Assembly: GCA_037833965.1 (NCBI GenBank)
Contig: AP031358.1
Location: 18,918,001-18,982,000, forward strand
Origin: Marchantia polymorpha subsp. ruderalis
Lineage: Eukaryota; Streptophyta; Marchantiopsida; Marchantiales; Marchantiaceae
Length of the DNA stretch: 64,000 nucleotides
Direction of reading: 5' to 3'
Shown one piece after another: positions 52,335-64,000 of this stretch (position 1 is its first letter; each line of letters begins with the position of its first letter). The notes under the pieces are model-generated. The model was given only the letters and a program-made list of their open reading frames with translations, did no database searches and was not told where the DNA came from. The position numbers and the translations under genes were made by a program.

Positions 52335-54000
52335 ACTTCGTGTAGCAAAACTACTATTGTTGTTTGACACTACTTATAGTTCAATATCAATATTTATAAT
52401 GTTATATTTTTTGAACAGATTCAACACAAATTAATTTCAATGATCAAGATCTCAATTTATATATAACACATCACACATTTTTATTAAATTTTTAAAAATA
52501 ATAAGTAGTTTTTAAATTTTATTTCATAAATATTTATGTCAATGATCACACATGATAAATTAAAAAATAGGAAATTATATTTATATATTATTTATTTCTA
52601 AAAAAATGTCCTCATTAAAAAATTACAAAACATAAATTTTTGCGTAAATCATTTATAAAAAATAGTTTAAAATTATTGGAGATAAAAATTTGAATGTAAA
52701 TTAAGTACATGTGTTATTTAGTTATTCCAATTTTTTCCAATTAGCTTTCACATTCGCATCTAATTATATGTAATGAGTAAATACATCTGTAGAAGAGCTA
52801 CAAATCATTTTAATTTATACATATCAAATTTTTTTATTTATAATAATATAATACTATTTAAGCAAACCTATTCACAAGAAATTCAAAAAATGTTTAATAT
52901 CAATTGTTGATGATTTCATAATGATCAACATTCTGAAATTTTTTTACTATTTAAGAATAAAACAAAATGGTTGTTTCACTTGAGCTGTGATTGATTTTCT
53001 TTAACTTGTAAGTTAGTGATTGACTTATGAATCATATTAATATACACATTTGAATATTGAATTACAGAATTTAATGGTACAATTATGAACTCATTTATGT
53101 TCAAATACTGTAATTCAACTTCTCTGATCATATTAACTCAATTTCATTCTTTTAATCAATATGTTATTTGAAAGAATGCAAATCAAAATTTGAGTATTCT
53201 TGATAATTCATATTATGCATTTAAAAAAATATTTTTTTGAAAAATAAATTTTATTTACAAGTTGAAATTTTTATATGTTTGATATAAAATAATTTATTGC
53301 ATAAATTCTATCCACTTATGTTTCAATGTTTGTTAAACTTGATCATGGATAGTTTTGATCCCACCAATGATTCAATTTAATTTGTGATAAAAATCTCAAA
53401 TTTTTTTTGAATTTTCTCATTGCTTGGCTAGTAGAGCAAAATTTTACTTTATAAATCCATGAAATCACTTATTGATTTCAGTCACGTATCTCTTTATTTA
53501 TTGATATTATATTACATCACTTTTGCAACGCGGACTCATTGATATGAACTCGAGTGTCTGCATATCTCAAAAAGGTTGGCATGCTTCTAGGTCTAATTGG
53601 ATTGAAGTAAACCTGTAGCTAGGTTTGGACGGATCAAAGTACCATGATAGATATTATCCATGACCCACATGTGACACAGTTTTATAGAGTTCATCATCCA
53701 TGTGGAAAGAAAAAATATTGTATCTTTCTTCTCAATAACAATATCTTCGAGTAAACGGACGGTTAGAGAAAATCATTACAATGCCTCGACTTAAAAGTCA
53801 TGTTGGAATATAGATACGAATGTTGCCATATTTGTTTAAGCGATAGAAGATTCATTTTCTTCAACTTTTTATACAGATAGCCAATTTGTGATGACAGTGA
53901 ACCATTGTTTCACACAAAGCACTAACTGTGACATTCTATATTAGATCAATTATGACATCAAGTAATGAATATACTCACTAATTTCCATATCCTTAATGCA

Positions 54001-55734
54001 ACAGTATTGATTCGCAGTTTTAGACGCTATGGGGGGACTAGCCCACGTGACCCGGTGGATGTCATCCACACACGAAGCGATGGGCCCTCCCATTCTTCGT
54101 CATTTCAGAATGTCCTCCGTGATTAAGGAAAGAGTTTTAAGTTTAATAATAAGGGTTAGTTTTAAATAAGTCGAAGATTAAGGAGGAAGAGTTCTGGAAC
54201 CAAGAGAGAAGAATGTTGCCTCTTGCAACGAGGACCCTCCTCCTCTTGAGACGGGGAGCCAATGAGACGGGAAGAGCACGGAGTCCATGGGCGGGAGTGA
54301 AGCTCGAGCGAGAGCGAGGGGAGAGCGAGGGGCCAATCCGGTGGTCGGAGACGGGTTTTGATGGTCACAGTGAAGATGTCAATAGGTGAGGGGGTCGATT
54401 TGAACGGTCACTGCGCAATGTCCCGTGGCGAATGAAGATTGGTCCGACTGCGAATCCCAAGCGCTGCTTCTCTTGCAACCCCTATTAGCGACCGCTCTTC
54501 TCTCCCGTCTCGTCTGCCCCCCGCCCCTCCCCCCGCCCATGGGACGATCATAGGGCGCATGCTCTGGATTTGCTCTTGGATCTTCGTGCAATTCGTCTAT
54601 TCTCGTGAAGTTGGTAACAATCGTCGGGGACGGAAGAGGACCATCGGAGGACGATCTGCTGGCTGCTCCCTCGTCCGCTGCGGATGATGATGTTGCAAGG
54701 CGGGCTTGCGCAGAACTGAAATGAGAAATAGTGACGAGCATGTTCAAGTAAAGTCGAAAGGGCTGCATGGAATCGCCAATCTCTCACTCCCTCAAATCAT
54801 CCAACTCTTGACGCTGATTTCATGATTGACATGGACCGATCGTTGTCACTACATGTCCAGGCCGGCTGAATACGAAACCTTCACCTTTCCCCTGCGTAAG
54901 CCAAATTTTTCTCGTCTTTAAACTCGATGAACTGCCAATATTAATCGCACACATCTCATTCTCAGATTCCGATCCCACGTCTGCTTGTAGTAATTCATCT
55001 CACACCTAGAATTCATTTCCTCTCTCCAACGCCTGGGGGCTGGAGACTCGACTACCGTCAGCAGAGTTTCAAGAATGAGATCGATCACTTCACCTTCACT
55101 CGACGATGAGAATTTGAGCCTGAAGCAACTAACTCTGTCAGTAATTGCGATCGTCAATTTATGATTATTAAACACATAATTCACCTTACCATCGCAGCCT
55201 TGAGATTGTCACGAGTGTTAATCGAGGAACTGAAAGGAATTTCACTCTGCTCTGAGCAAGGCCCCTCAGACCATTTCGTTCTTTGCTGGTCACTTGCTTT
55301 AGAAAAAAGAAGTGGAAATGATGCGAATTTGACATCAAATGCACGCACTGATGCACGGAACTATTTCCATAAAAACGAGGAGTTACAGGTTTCGTCTTGT
55401 TACGTACTTTTTCCTATCTCCTCTGCCGTCTGATAGCGATGGTGCTAAAGGGCAAGGTCTGCACGAAAATTGTTGTCCGTAGGTAGTAGGAGTGAGTTGC
55501 CTGTCAGAAGATTGAATACCAGGAGGATCGAATTTAAGAAGCAGATCAAAGGACGTGGTCAATTGCATGTATTGCATCAGAATTTAACGAGCGATTCTAT
55601 GGCAGTTGGTACTGATTGCCGTACGAGGCCAGCTGAATTGAATTGGATGGGATTGAACTGGAATGAATTGAACTCGGTCGGTGTCAGCTTTGGTGGAAGA
55701 ACTGTCATCACTGATTCCTGTCGAATGTATCACC
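54001..55734. other. Upstream region of the RING gene
   Basis: The composition changes abruptly from AT-rich to GC-rich near 54030-54720, as at promoters of the other genes here. The stretch holds GAGC/CGAG-rich sequence near 54290-54340 and CCCGCCC/CCCCGCCC motifs near 54520-54540. It most likely carries the promoter, leader and perhaps a leader intron of the gene starting at 55735. No separate protein was recognised. Confidence 0.45.
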
Positions 55735-56505
55735 ATGGATTGCGTTGGATGCACAGTTGAGGCACCCGGCACGGATCAGTCGCAGCGAGGTGAGTCGGAA
55801 GGAGTGGTCGAACTGGAGCCACAGCCACAGCGCCCGAGTGAGTCCTCGAGCAGCAGCAGCAGCAGCAACAACAACGACAACAGGAACAACCAGCTTTCCA
55901 TCGTTGCGCTGCCGACGCCAGAGCCTGAGCTCGACATGAATAGCTCACACAGCAATGATCAGAGAGGCGGTGAAGCATCGGTGGCCGGAAGGCCACCGGA
56001 CTCCTTGGCGATTGCGAACATCAACCCTCAGCCGCCTCCGAACACAACATTGTCCATGTCGATGGCATTCCCAGGACTAGCTGCAGCAAATCTAGGAGGA
56101 GGAGGAGGAGGGGGAGGAGGAAATAATGGAGATCAAGGCACAATGACGACCCAAGGTCCTCCACCGCCTCGCTGCCAAATTATGAACCCTTTCATGCAGA
56201 CTCCTCCGCTGGCTCCCATGGACGGCAGGTTGCAGCAGCAGGCAGCAGGGTCGAGCTTGCCCATGGGGCAGATCGGGCACTTGGTGCAGGATAACGCAGT
56301 CCCTGGCGCATTCGGTCAAGATCTGCGCCACCATCGGGGCTACCCAAATGTTCTGACTCTCCCTCCCTCGTTCCAGGTGCACCCCAACCTACAGAGTCAG
56401 ATTCAAGCCTTTCAGCAGGACATGAACCAGCACGCTCGCATGACGCAGCCTCCAGGATTTTTGCAGGGGTTTATCCCCACCGATGTCAATGTTGCAGCCG
56501 TCGTT

Positions 56506-56537
<32 letters not shown>

Positions 56538-58725
56538 GCAGCAGCAGGCTGAGACCAACACCAGAGCATCGCATCTTTTGCAGCCGCATGTGAGGCAGCG
56601 AGCACGTCGACGGTCACGGGCAAACAGAGCAATTCAGCATCACTCTCACCATCACCACCAGCAGCAGCATCACGAGAGTACAGATCCCGAGGGCGGCACA
56701 CTCGGCCTCCGATCGAGATCATTGTCCGAGGTTCCCACAGCTCGGATCTCAGTCGTAGAAGCAGGAGGAGGAGGAGGAGGGGGAGGGTTTGGTGACTCGA
56801 GTGTTGCTCCAGCTGGAATTGCAGCAGCCAGGCTCGATGACTCAAAGCTTAAGGGGCTGGAAGAAAATTACAGTAGCATAGGTGAAAATTTTGAGTGCAA
56901 CATTTGTTTTCAGAAGGCAAATGAAGCCGTAGTTACATGCTGTGGGCATTTGTTTTGCTGGCCCTGTCTGTACCGATGGTTGCACATTCACTCGTACCAC
57001 AAAGAGTGCCCAGTTTGCAAAGGAGCAATCGATGAAAACTCCATCACTCCCATCTATGGACGCGAGTGCAGCGCCTTGATTTCAGCCCGAGGCGGATTGC
57101 CTGGCGGCTCAGCAGCTGACAGAGTCCCACCTCGACCTCCAGCTCGCAGGGTCGAGAGCGCCAGGCAGCTGCGAGAACGAGAGGACAGGGGTCGTGAGAG
57201 GGAGCAAAGGGAGAGAGCTTTGGCACGAGAGCAAGAGCGAGACCAGCAGGACGCCAGAGGACTGTCGGATCTGCAGGTTCTCGGGTCAGGCACCACTCTG
57301 CACATTGAAGAAGCTACCCCGATCGCCATGATGAGCGACGGAGCAAACGATCAGGCGGGCCAGCCCACCGCAGCTCCAGGGGGTGAGATCACCAGCCATG
57401 ACACTAGTGGCAATTCCAATCTGGAGGAGATAGATCAATCCGAAGGACTACCGCAGGATAATGGTGGCTCCGGCGGCGGAGGAGGAGGAGGCAATGGCAC
57501 CTACTCACACGCAACTGCACCATCCGGGGTGAACAACATTTCGTCAGGTACGCATCAGGATCCTCGCAGCGGAGGTGGAAATGGTGCCAGCAACAACGGG
57601 ACGGCTTTTCTCCAGCGTCGGATGTCTGAGAGGAGGGAGCAGCTGCGGGCGGCCCTGGAAGCATCAGCTCGAAATGGCATGAATTCGGCCTCGATCTCCA
57701 GTCTGACCGAGAGGGTGGATGAGCGTCGGCAGATGATAGCTGCAGCTGCATTGCTGTCGCAGGACTGGGAGGACATTGTGAATATTAGTCGGATGGTAGG
57801 TCCTGTGAATCCCGTGCAGGCTGCAGCTTGGATGAATGCAGTGCAAGGGCGAATTGGGGGAACGGACGGAACCACAACGACCGATAGCTTGGGCGGAGGA
57901 GATTTCACCAGCAACAGTTCCGGGGGAGCAGGAAATCATGCACCGCTTCGAACGTCCAGACCACAGCACCACTTGACTCAGATGTTACCCATGGGCTTGG
58001 ATGTTGGGATTTCTGGTTCAGCAGCAGCAGGAGGAGGAGGAGTAGAAGACTCGAGCCTCAGCCGGCTCATCACCGTGAACCCAATTCAGGCTGGAGACTG
58101 GGTGGCAGCCATGCGCTCTCGTCTGTCAGGCGGGGAGAAGACAGTGGATTTAGAGAGCACTCGTCTTCAGGTTTTTCAGCAGCCAGCGCCAGGAGGAGGA
58201 GTAGGAGGACTGTTGCAGATGAATCACTTGCTTCCTGCACAGTCGTCTTCTTTGCATACTGAAAATTTGATTCTAGAAACTGTCAATCCCAGCATCTTAG
58301 CAAACTCAGACGCAGGATCCGCACTCGGTCACCGTCTTGTGGAAGAGGTCTGTCCTGCTGTCCAAGCTCCGAGAGCTTGTCCATCCCTGATGGTGGAACC
58401 ACCGAGCTCCAGAAGATTAGAAGAACAAACGGTAGCTGCAGTAGTGCAGCCGCAACCGGAGCCCAGCACAGGTGCAGCAAGTGGTGGTGGTGGTGCTACG
58501 CCCCAGAGCAGCCATAACAGTAGAACGACAACAACACAGGCAGATCTAAGACTGCATTACCGCGAGGCCCCATTATCGAGGCCCAGTTCCAGTAGGAGAA
58601 GATCCTCCAGGATGGAAGATGTGACCAGCACTTCCGAGGCGACACCCATCGAAGGATCTGGGTGTACAGGAGGATCAGGACAGGAAACCATGCGCAGTAG
58701 GTCCAAACGGAGGCGATTGGATTGA
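55735..58725 (+). CDS. Large RING-type E3 ubiquitin ligase, MUSE1/2 and RMA/RNF185-like RING
   Basis: One open exon encodes 996 residues. The ATG at 55735 is chosen because it is the first in frame and has an ideal context (atcaccatgg); the frame is open for 18 codons upstream without an ATG. A C3HC4 RING lies at residues 388-428 (Cys388, Cys391, Cys403, His405, Cys408, Cys411, Cys425, Cys428), followed by the TPIYGR motif typical of RMA/RNF5/RNF185 and plant MUSE1/2. There is no C-terminal membrane helix, so a soluble MUSE-like protein is more likely than a membrane-anchored RMA. Around the RING are glycine runs, a polyglutamine run of about 14 (near 56505-56550), a charged Arg/Glu segment after the RING, a predicted coiled coil near 625-680, and a basic end ([10 protein letters not shown]) that may be a nuclear signal. 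It is over twice the length of Arabidopsis MUSE proteins. RING ligases recruit E2-ubiquitin; the target here is unknown. Confidence 0.93.
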
Positions 58726-59372
58726 AAGATTCTTCTCTCCCGCAAGTTTTTATTTTTCACAAAGCTCCTTGTCCATCAATCTATCCTATTCGAGGATGAA
58801 TGAATGACCTTTTCTAGGGAATGGTGCTCAGCTTCTTCTGCCCTCGTCGATGGAAGATCCACGGGTCATCTAAATGGAATTATTTGTCAGATCTTCCAAG
58901 CTGACTGAGCAGCATCCTTGCCTCGAGTGTGTTGAGTCACCACTCGATCGAGATTGACAGAGAGGATGAAGACGTGTACACATTTGTGGGCTGACCCTGT
59001 TCCCAGCTCTCAAGGTTTCGAACCCAGTCTTTTGCGCCAAGGCTCGAGTGTCCAGCGTTCGCTTGACTTGTCACGATTGCTAATGAGCAGGTTCTCAAAC
59101 TGGTTCCTTAAGTCTTCAAGAGTAAGATCCTGGACTCTGTGCAACAAGAGACTGAGACCTGCGTAACTTAGCGTAGCCCTCGTACTTCCTACCCAGAATT
59201 GGTATGAGGTAAAAACATTTTTCCCTCTGATGCTGCTGACGATTGAAAACCATCAGCATCATAGCCGACCTTACCTTTTAGATAATGATTCACCCGTTGA
59301 TTGAGCATCAACCCGAACTCTTGCCCAAGTCACCATGTTATCAACGACAATCCACTCATTGTCAGTGTGCCT
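58726..59372. other. 3' flank of the RING gene
   Basis: No gene recognised. It should contain the RING 3' untranslated region, and perhaps the 3' end of the unidentified minus-strand exons that follow. Confidence 0.4.
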
Positions 59373-60714
59373 TCAATCTCCTCGGTTGGCAAGGTTCTTG
59401 CGAGGATCATATAATGCTCCAAGGAAGATGTTCTCGGTCAGAGAGAGCAGCGTCAGGGCACAATCGCTCTATTTCATATGCAGGGTGGGACACTTACACC
59501 CAGCGCCGGCTCATATGAAAATCTCAGAGTGGAGCAGAGGTCGTAGAGCTTGCCTGTCAGCCTCGTCGTAGCATGTTCCCGTGTACCAATCCCAGAAGAA
59601 CTGGCCATCCATTTGATCTTCCCAAATGTGATGTTAAGCACGTGCAGGTAAACCAGGGAATGGAGAGCAGCAGAGTGTCCTGACAGTTGCTTTTTAGGAT
59701 CTGCGCTGTCCCTCATGCTCTGGTCTTCGTCATATGACAATACTGTAGCCAACTTCATCTGTAAGTAGCAATCTCGTCCTCGTTGAGATTCAAAACCTGC
59801 AAATCAAGAGCGTTCTGACTTGATCACTTCCGTACTTGACCATTGCCAAGTTGGTCGAATTCTAGTGCCAATGCTTCAAGGTGTGCTCCTCGAAGGACGT
59901 CCGGATCAAATCAATTCTTTGTCTCTCACCTTCTTTCTTGGTTGTTCAGGATTAATTGTCTGATGCAGAGTCCTGTACGCTGATGGAGGGTATTTGGAAT
60001 AAGAGGTATTTGGAATCTTAGCCGAATCTCAGGCATTCTCACGAAGTTTGCGTTGGTTTCTGGGGTACACACTTGCCGATTCTCCGGCCCCGTGCATCAT
60101 CCACAAATCTGTGATAAGATGGTCGACGCGCCGCTTTAGTTCTATGAAAACCTAGTAAGCACATATAAACTCTGCAACCTCGATAATGAATCGTGGAACT
60201 GAGCAACATCGGACTTCTAAGCTAAAAAAGAGTCGGCAGAGTGCACGATTCCGATGTGCGGGGTAAGGTGGTATGAAAGTACTGGTACGAAGGTACGGGT
60301 TATTATGAGCTCCACCTTAATTCAATCTACATAAGGCACGATCCACCAACTCTAGTTCATGTATTCCATGACAAACTACGAGGCTCGGTCTACTTCTGTA
60401 AGGATGTCGTGAGTTATTAAAATACACAGAAAGTGAAAGCGGTCAACGCGGTCAGCATGGGACAAGATGCAGCCCTGAAAAAAAATAAAAATTTGACGAA
60501 ATATAGATATCTCTACCATCTATGAGGTCCGGCAGCACGGTGAGTCTCCACTTGTGTTCACCTCCTGCACGAACCGTCCTTTTGGTCGCTTATCGTCTTA
60601 CGTATCTACAATTGGTGGGATCACGGTACAGAACAGTTGGCAAAAATCATCCACAACTTTCCTCCAGTACTGGCACGGGATGCACTCTACAAGTGCCCCT
60701 GAGAATATACTCTT
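59373..60714 (-). other. Unidentified exon-like segments, possible gene or pseudogene
   Basis: Several minus-strand stretches read like protein and are bounded by plausible splice sites. 60602-60714 reads GALVECIPCQYWRKVVDDFC. 60077-60141 reads LKRRVDHLITDLWMMHGAGE. 59930-60017 reads YSKYPPSAYRTLHQTINPEQ and ends at a gtgaga donor. About 59845-59908 reads FDPDVLRGAHLEALALEFDQ. 59498-59796 includes ATVLSYDEDQSMRDSADPKK and ALHSLVYLHVLNITFGKIKW. 59373-59468 reads CALTLLSLTENIFLGALYDP and then a stop. The last two join in phase across a gtaagt intron. I could not link all segments into one frame and do not recognise the family, so an intact gene, a pseudogene or chance are all open. Confidence 0.35.
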
Positions 60715-63165
60715 CTACACATTCCAACACATTTCCTTATAAATTCCTGTAATTCTCGTGATCAACTTGTTGATGAAAATTTGTCTCGAAGGACTTCCCT
60801 CCCTGTGCGCGCACACGAGATGTCGTTGTTCAGAGATAGTCCGCAACTGACCACCAAGTAAGAAACTCGGTAAGACTTATCCAGTAAGAAACTCGGCTTG
60901 TAAGCCTGAAGAGAAGAAGAAATATTAAAAATCATTTAGGTGGCTAAGTGCAGGTGAAAGAATGCCTAACTCTGCATCAATGTGTGGAAATAAGCTGGTC
61001 CTAGAAAGAAGCTAGGACTCCGGACATAGAACGTGTTAATAAGGCACCTCCATCGCAGATGGAATGAGTGCTGGGTAGAGAACTTTGCTTTCAGATATGG
61101 AAGTGCGATGAATAGAAGCTGGAGATGTTGATGAAACGGTCGATAAACCTCGATGGAAAGCTGGTGAGAGAAGCCTACTGACTGCTGGACTTGGGGAAGC
61201 ATGCCACACGTTGCGCCTTGGCACTCAAGAGACTTCGATTTGGTTCTCAGACATCGAGGACACAGTTTGGGATCAGTTATTCATTTGGTGATTAGACCAA
61301 GACATTGAGCCCTACAGGACTCACTGTTGCACTGATATATCCATCCTGGGCTTTGCTACATGCCCATTGTGTAGAACAGAAAAAGGTTAGGAATACAGGA
61401 AAGGACAACATCATACAGTTGGATATGCAGGACTAACCCGACTGGGAAAATGTGAAGCAGCACCAGAAATGCAGTAGCAAATAGGTTATAGGAAGACACG
61501 AAAGATCGTAGGCTGGATGATCGTTTAGAACTGTATTGACAGATAAAACACACACAATCGACTTGAAGTGGAAGTTAAAGCAGAGCCGTAATTAAGAAAA
61601 GTTTATCCACACAGCTACAACAAACCCCTCTAGGCTGCCCTTTTGCTTGACATCACCTCAAAGCAATTTTCCTCCAGTCCATATTCTTATCACTAGGGAG
61701 CACACACAAACGCTATCAATCAACAGGCCAGGCTAAGAACCGCCTCTTCACGAACATTCCACATGCAAAGAAGAGAAAAATCAACAGACGAATTTCCCAC
61801 ACACTGTACTAACTGCAAAGGCTGTAGCTTTAAGACCTGACGCGTACTTGGTCGAGCTGAGCTCATATCCAATACGAAGAGCCTCTTCTTCAGACACGCA
61901 CCGTACAATACGAGACAGTACACAAACACAACAACGATTTGGAGCCGCAGAGACAAGACCACATAGTTGCCATCCCCCTTAGCATCACTAAGTGCACCAT
62001 CGAAGAGTGTAGAGTCTCTCATGTGTACAGCTACAAGCATGTTTCCCCAAATAAAATGTAGTTCAAGAAGCATTTTCTCGTAATTGTGCTATGAAGCGGT
62101 TCCTAGATTCAAGAAAATGGGTTCGCAAATCCTGCATACTTTCAATCTTGGAAAAGGACGGAGGGAGGGCGGCAAGGAATGCAGCTCCAGTCAGACGAAA
62201 TGGACCGAAGCCATAGCACCAAATCGAGAACCAAGTAATAATAATCAAATTAGTTTGCTAGGGCTAAGTACTTGTATTTCCATCTTTATAACTTTGTAAC
62301 GTGGGCATCGTTTGAGCTGATTAAAGGTAAATTAATCAATCGGTAAGTGCACCATTATGGCCCCGCGGCGGCGCACTTGACGAGATGCGACTGTAGTAAC
62401 CGAGGGGCCGTGAGCGAACTACATTACTGGCTCGAAAGAAACGCCATAGCTGCGGAGCGGAGGAAGCAGAAGAGCACATCGCGAGGGCCCAGGGAAGCGA
62501 AAACCCTAGCCGGCATTGGGGTTTGCAACCGGGTCTCGTAGCCGGGAGGCCCGTAGGCGCCCGAGCCAAGGCGAGCTCCAGGGCAGGGGCAGGGGCAGGG
62601 CTGGGGCTCGGGGCCGGGCAGGAGCGTGGCCCGGGAAAGACCTGGCGAACGCGGGCCGCCCGCGATGGGGAGCGGGTGGGCACCTTCGAGAGTGGGGAGA
62701 TTTGCAAAACCCGGGCCCTGTTTCGCCGCCGATCACTCATACTGCCCCCAAGTGGCTGTATTCCTGCACTCCCCGTTCCCCCATTCCCCCTCTCTCCCCC
62801 TTCTCTTCCCTACCCAGAGCCTCCCTCCTTCCTTCCTTCCTTTCTGCTGCCCTGCTGCTTGTGCTGCTTGTGCTGCTGCTTGTTGCCTTGTTTTGGTTGG
62901 GCTCCAGCTTGCCCGGCCCGGTTGAATCGTTTGGGCTATCTATCTGTTTCTGCTGTCTGTCCGTCTCTCCATCTATCCATCGACATCGGGTCGTTTTCAG
63001 GGTAGGAGGAGGAAGAGGTCATTGTGGTCTGTTGTGAAATTTGGGAGGAGGAGAAGAAGTTATTCCTCTACACGGTGCAGGGTTGGGAGTTGTGGATCGT
63101 AGGGTTTCTTTGTTGTAGCGTGTGGGCGTCGAGGTTGGGCAAATTCCAGTGGTGCACCTATAGCA
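60715..63165. other. Spacer and EBP1 upstream region
   Basis: From 60715 to about 62330 I see only short frames without recognisable content. From 62340 the sequence is GC-rich, with GGGGCA units near 62580-62610 and CCTTCC/CTGCTTGTG pyrimidine-rich repeats near 62810-62890, and probably includes the EBP1 promoter and leader. A minus-strand frame at 62336-62740 could be the start of another gene but has no supporting match. Confidence 0.4.
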
Positions 63166-63736
63166 ATGTCAGACGAGGAGAACAAGGAGGAGAAGGAACT
63201 CGACCTTACTTCAGCAGACGTTGTCACTAAGTATAAAAATGCTGCAGAAATTGTTAACAGTGAGTTGCCGTTTTCTCTGCCCCTCTTGGTGATGTAGACT
63301 GTAGAGGCGCAAAGAAACTGCTGCTCCTTCTGCCAGCTGGTGTATTTCCTGATTTGTTGGACGCTCTGCGGCTCTGTTTGGTGGAATATTGCCAATTCTG
63401 AGGTTTAGGGATTGCAGATAGGTCAATGTTACGGTGCCGGATAATGCAATTTGGAATGCCGTTGAGTACAATGTTGAGCATGGATAGAGACAGGTGACGC
63501 TCCCGTGATTTTGTGCGTCTGTTGATCGGTCCCTCTCACGACGCATCACCGGCCGCATTTTACACTATTGAATGATTCCCGCCCAGTTGGAAATGTGAAG
63601 TTGATGTATTAGGTCTAACGTTTCTTCCGAATCTGGATTTCGTGATCTCAGAGGCTCTACAATTAGTAGTGGCCGAGTGCAAAGCTGGAGTGAAGGTGGT
63701 CGACCTGTGCGAAAAGGGAGACTCTGTCATTAGAGA
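63166..63736 (+). CDS. EBP1: EBP1/PA2G4-like protein, 5' end, cut by right edge
   Basis: Two exons are visible: 63166-63259, starting MSDEENKEEKELDLTSADVV, and 63652-63736, reading KALQLVVAECKAGVKVVDLC then EKGDSVIRE. Phases agree across the 392-bp GT-AG intron, and a gtacgt donor follows at 63737. The next exon is outside the window. These residues closely match the N-terminus of plant and animal EBP1 (ErbB3-binding protein 1, PA2G4) as I remember it. The family has a methionine-aminopeptidase fold without peptidase activity, binds ribosomes and structured RNA, and promotes cell growth and organ size in plants. The acidic start and the ELDLTS...VTKYK block are family hallmarks. The domain core cannot be checked here. 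Confidence 0.95.
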
Positions 63737-64000
63737 GTACGTCTTTTCTACCCGTCATTCCCTCTGCTGCCATGTTTGAAGCTGTGGAAGGTACTCGTAG
63801 AAGCCCAGTAGCGCCAACAAAGCCGAAAACCTCTGGGGTTTAGATTTCAAATAAATGTCTCTGAACATATTCTGAGAGTGTTACGTACTGACACTCGGAA
63901 CTTGCTTGGAATTCTCGATATGATTTTGTCAAGCGCTTTTCCACTTGATCGTATCCCCTCTTAATTGTTATCCATGAAACGCGTCCTTCCAAGCCAAAGT

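Larger units (their letters stand above)
45841..54000. other. AT-rich gene desert, about 8 kb
   Basis: By eye most of this stretch is around 75-80 percent A+T, with no frame of more than about 68 codons on either strand and no recognisable motif of a gene or transposon. It looks like very old, decayed repeats or relaxed spacer. A TA microsatellite and a 170-bp duplication are listed separately. Confidence 0.7.

Noticed and set aside
55681-55734. Upstream extension of the RING protein starting from a GTG
   Set aside because: Nuclear plant genes rarely start at GTG, and the ATG at 55735 has an ideal context; the 18 extra codons are most likely leader.
1-64000. CRISPR arrays, bacterial operons, prophage or toxin systems
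   Set aside because: The genes are intron-bearing plant nuclear genes; the only regular tandem arrays lack the spacer pattern of CRISPR.

Overview
The window looks like nuclear DNA of a land plant. Its genes are plant-type and split by short GT-AG introns, and they include SGR2-like lipase, MED10, MSL channel, Bet v 1-like protein, UBC4/5/6-type E2, plastid PYRR, a MUSE/RMA-type RING E3 and EBP1. Coding exons are GC-rich while the spacers are extremely AT-rich, genes lie roughly 8 kb apart, and untranslated leaders look long. A bryophyte, perhaps a liverwort such as Marchantia, fits best. That species call is inference from style and not proven.

Layout: 235-2078 (-) is the 5' part of an SGR2-like phospholipase gene that runs off the left edge. 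5064-7301 (-) is a complete five-exon MED10 gene. 8.1-9.0 kb holds a 57-bp minisatellite and an 83-bp tandem duplication. 10.1-12.6 kb is a wrecked Ty1/copia element, and 17.0-19.8 kb is a decayed pogo/Tigger-like DNA transposon. 22491-26537 (-) is a five-exon MSL mechanosensitive channel. 26.5-35.2 kb has no recognisable protein gene but contains a miRNA-like foldback (28792-28876), a perfect hairpin, and a 706-bp element with terminal inverted repeats. 35241-36680 (-) is a two-exon Bet v 1-like gene, 38056-38616 (+) an intronless E2, and 41164-44902 (-) a nine-exon PYRR (riboflavin synthesis) gene with one GC-AG intron. 45.8-54.0 kb is an AT-rich desert. 55735-58725 (+) is a 996-residue RING protein in one open exon. 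59.37-60.71 kb (-) has exon-like segments I could not identify. 63166 onward (+) is the start of EBP1/PA2G4, cut by the right edge.

The genes do not form a pathway or cluster. They cover ordinary housekeeping roles: transcription (MED10), ubiquitination (E2, RING), membrane tension (MSL), lipid and endomembrane function (SGR2), vitamin synthesis (PYRR) and growth or translation (EBP1). I found no convincing previously undescribed system. The items most worth following are the foldback at 28.8 kb, the unidentified exons at 59-60.7 kb, the internal repeat of the RING protein, and the two-way-open minisatellite.
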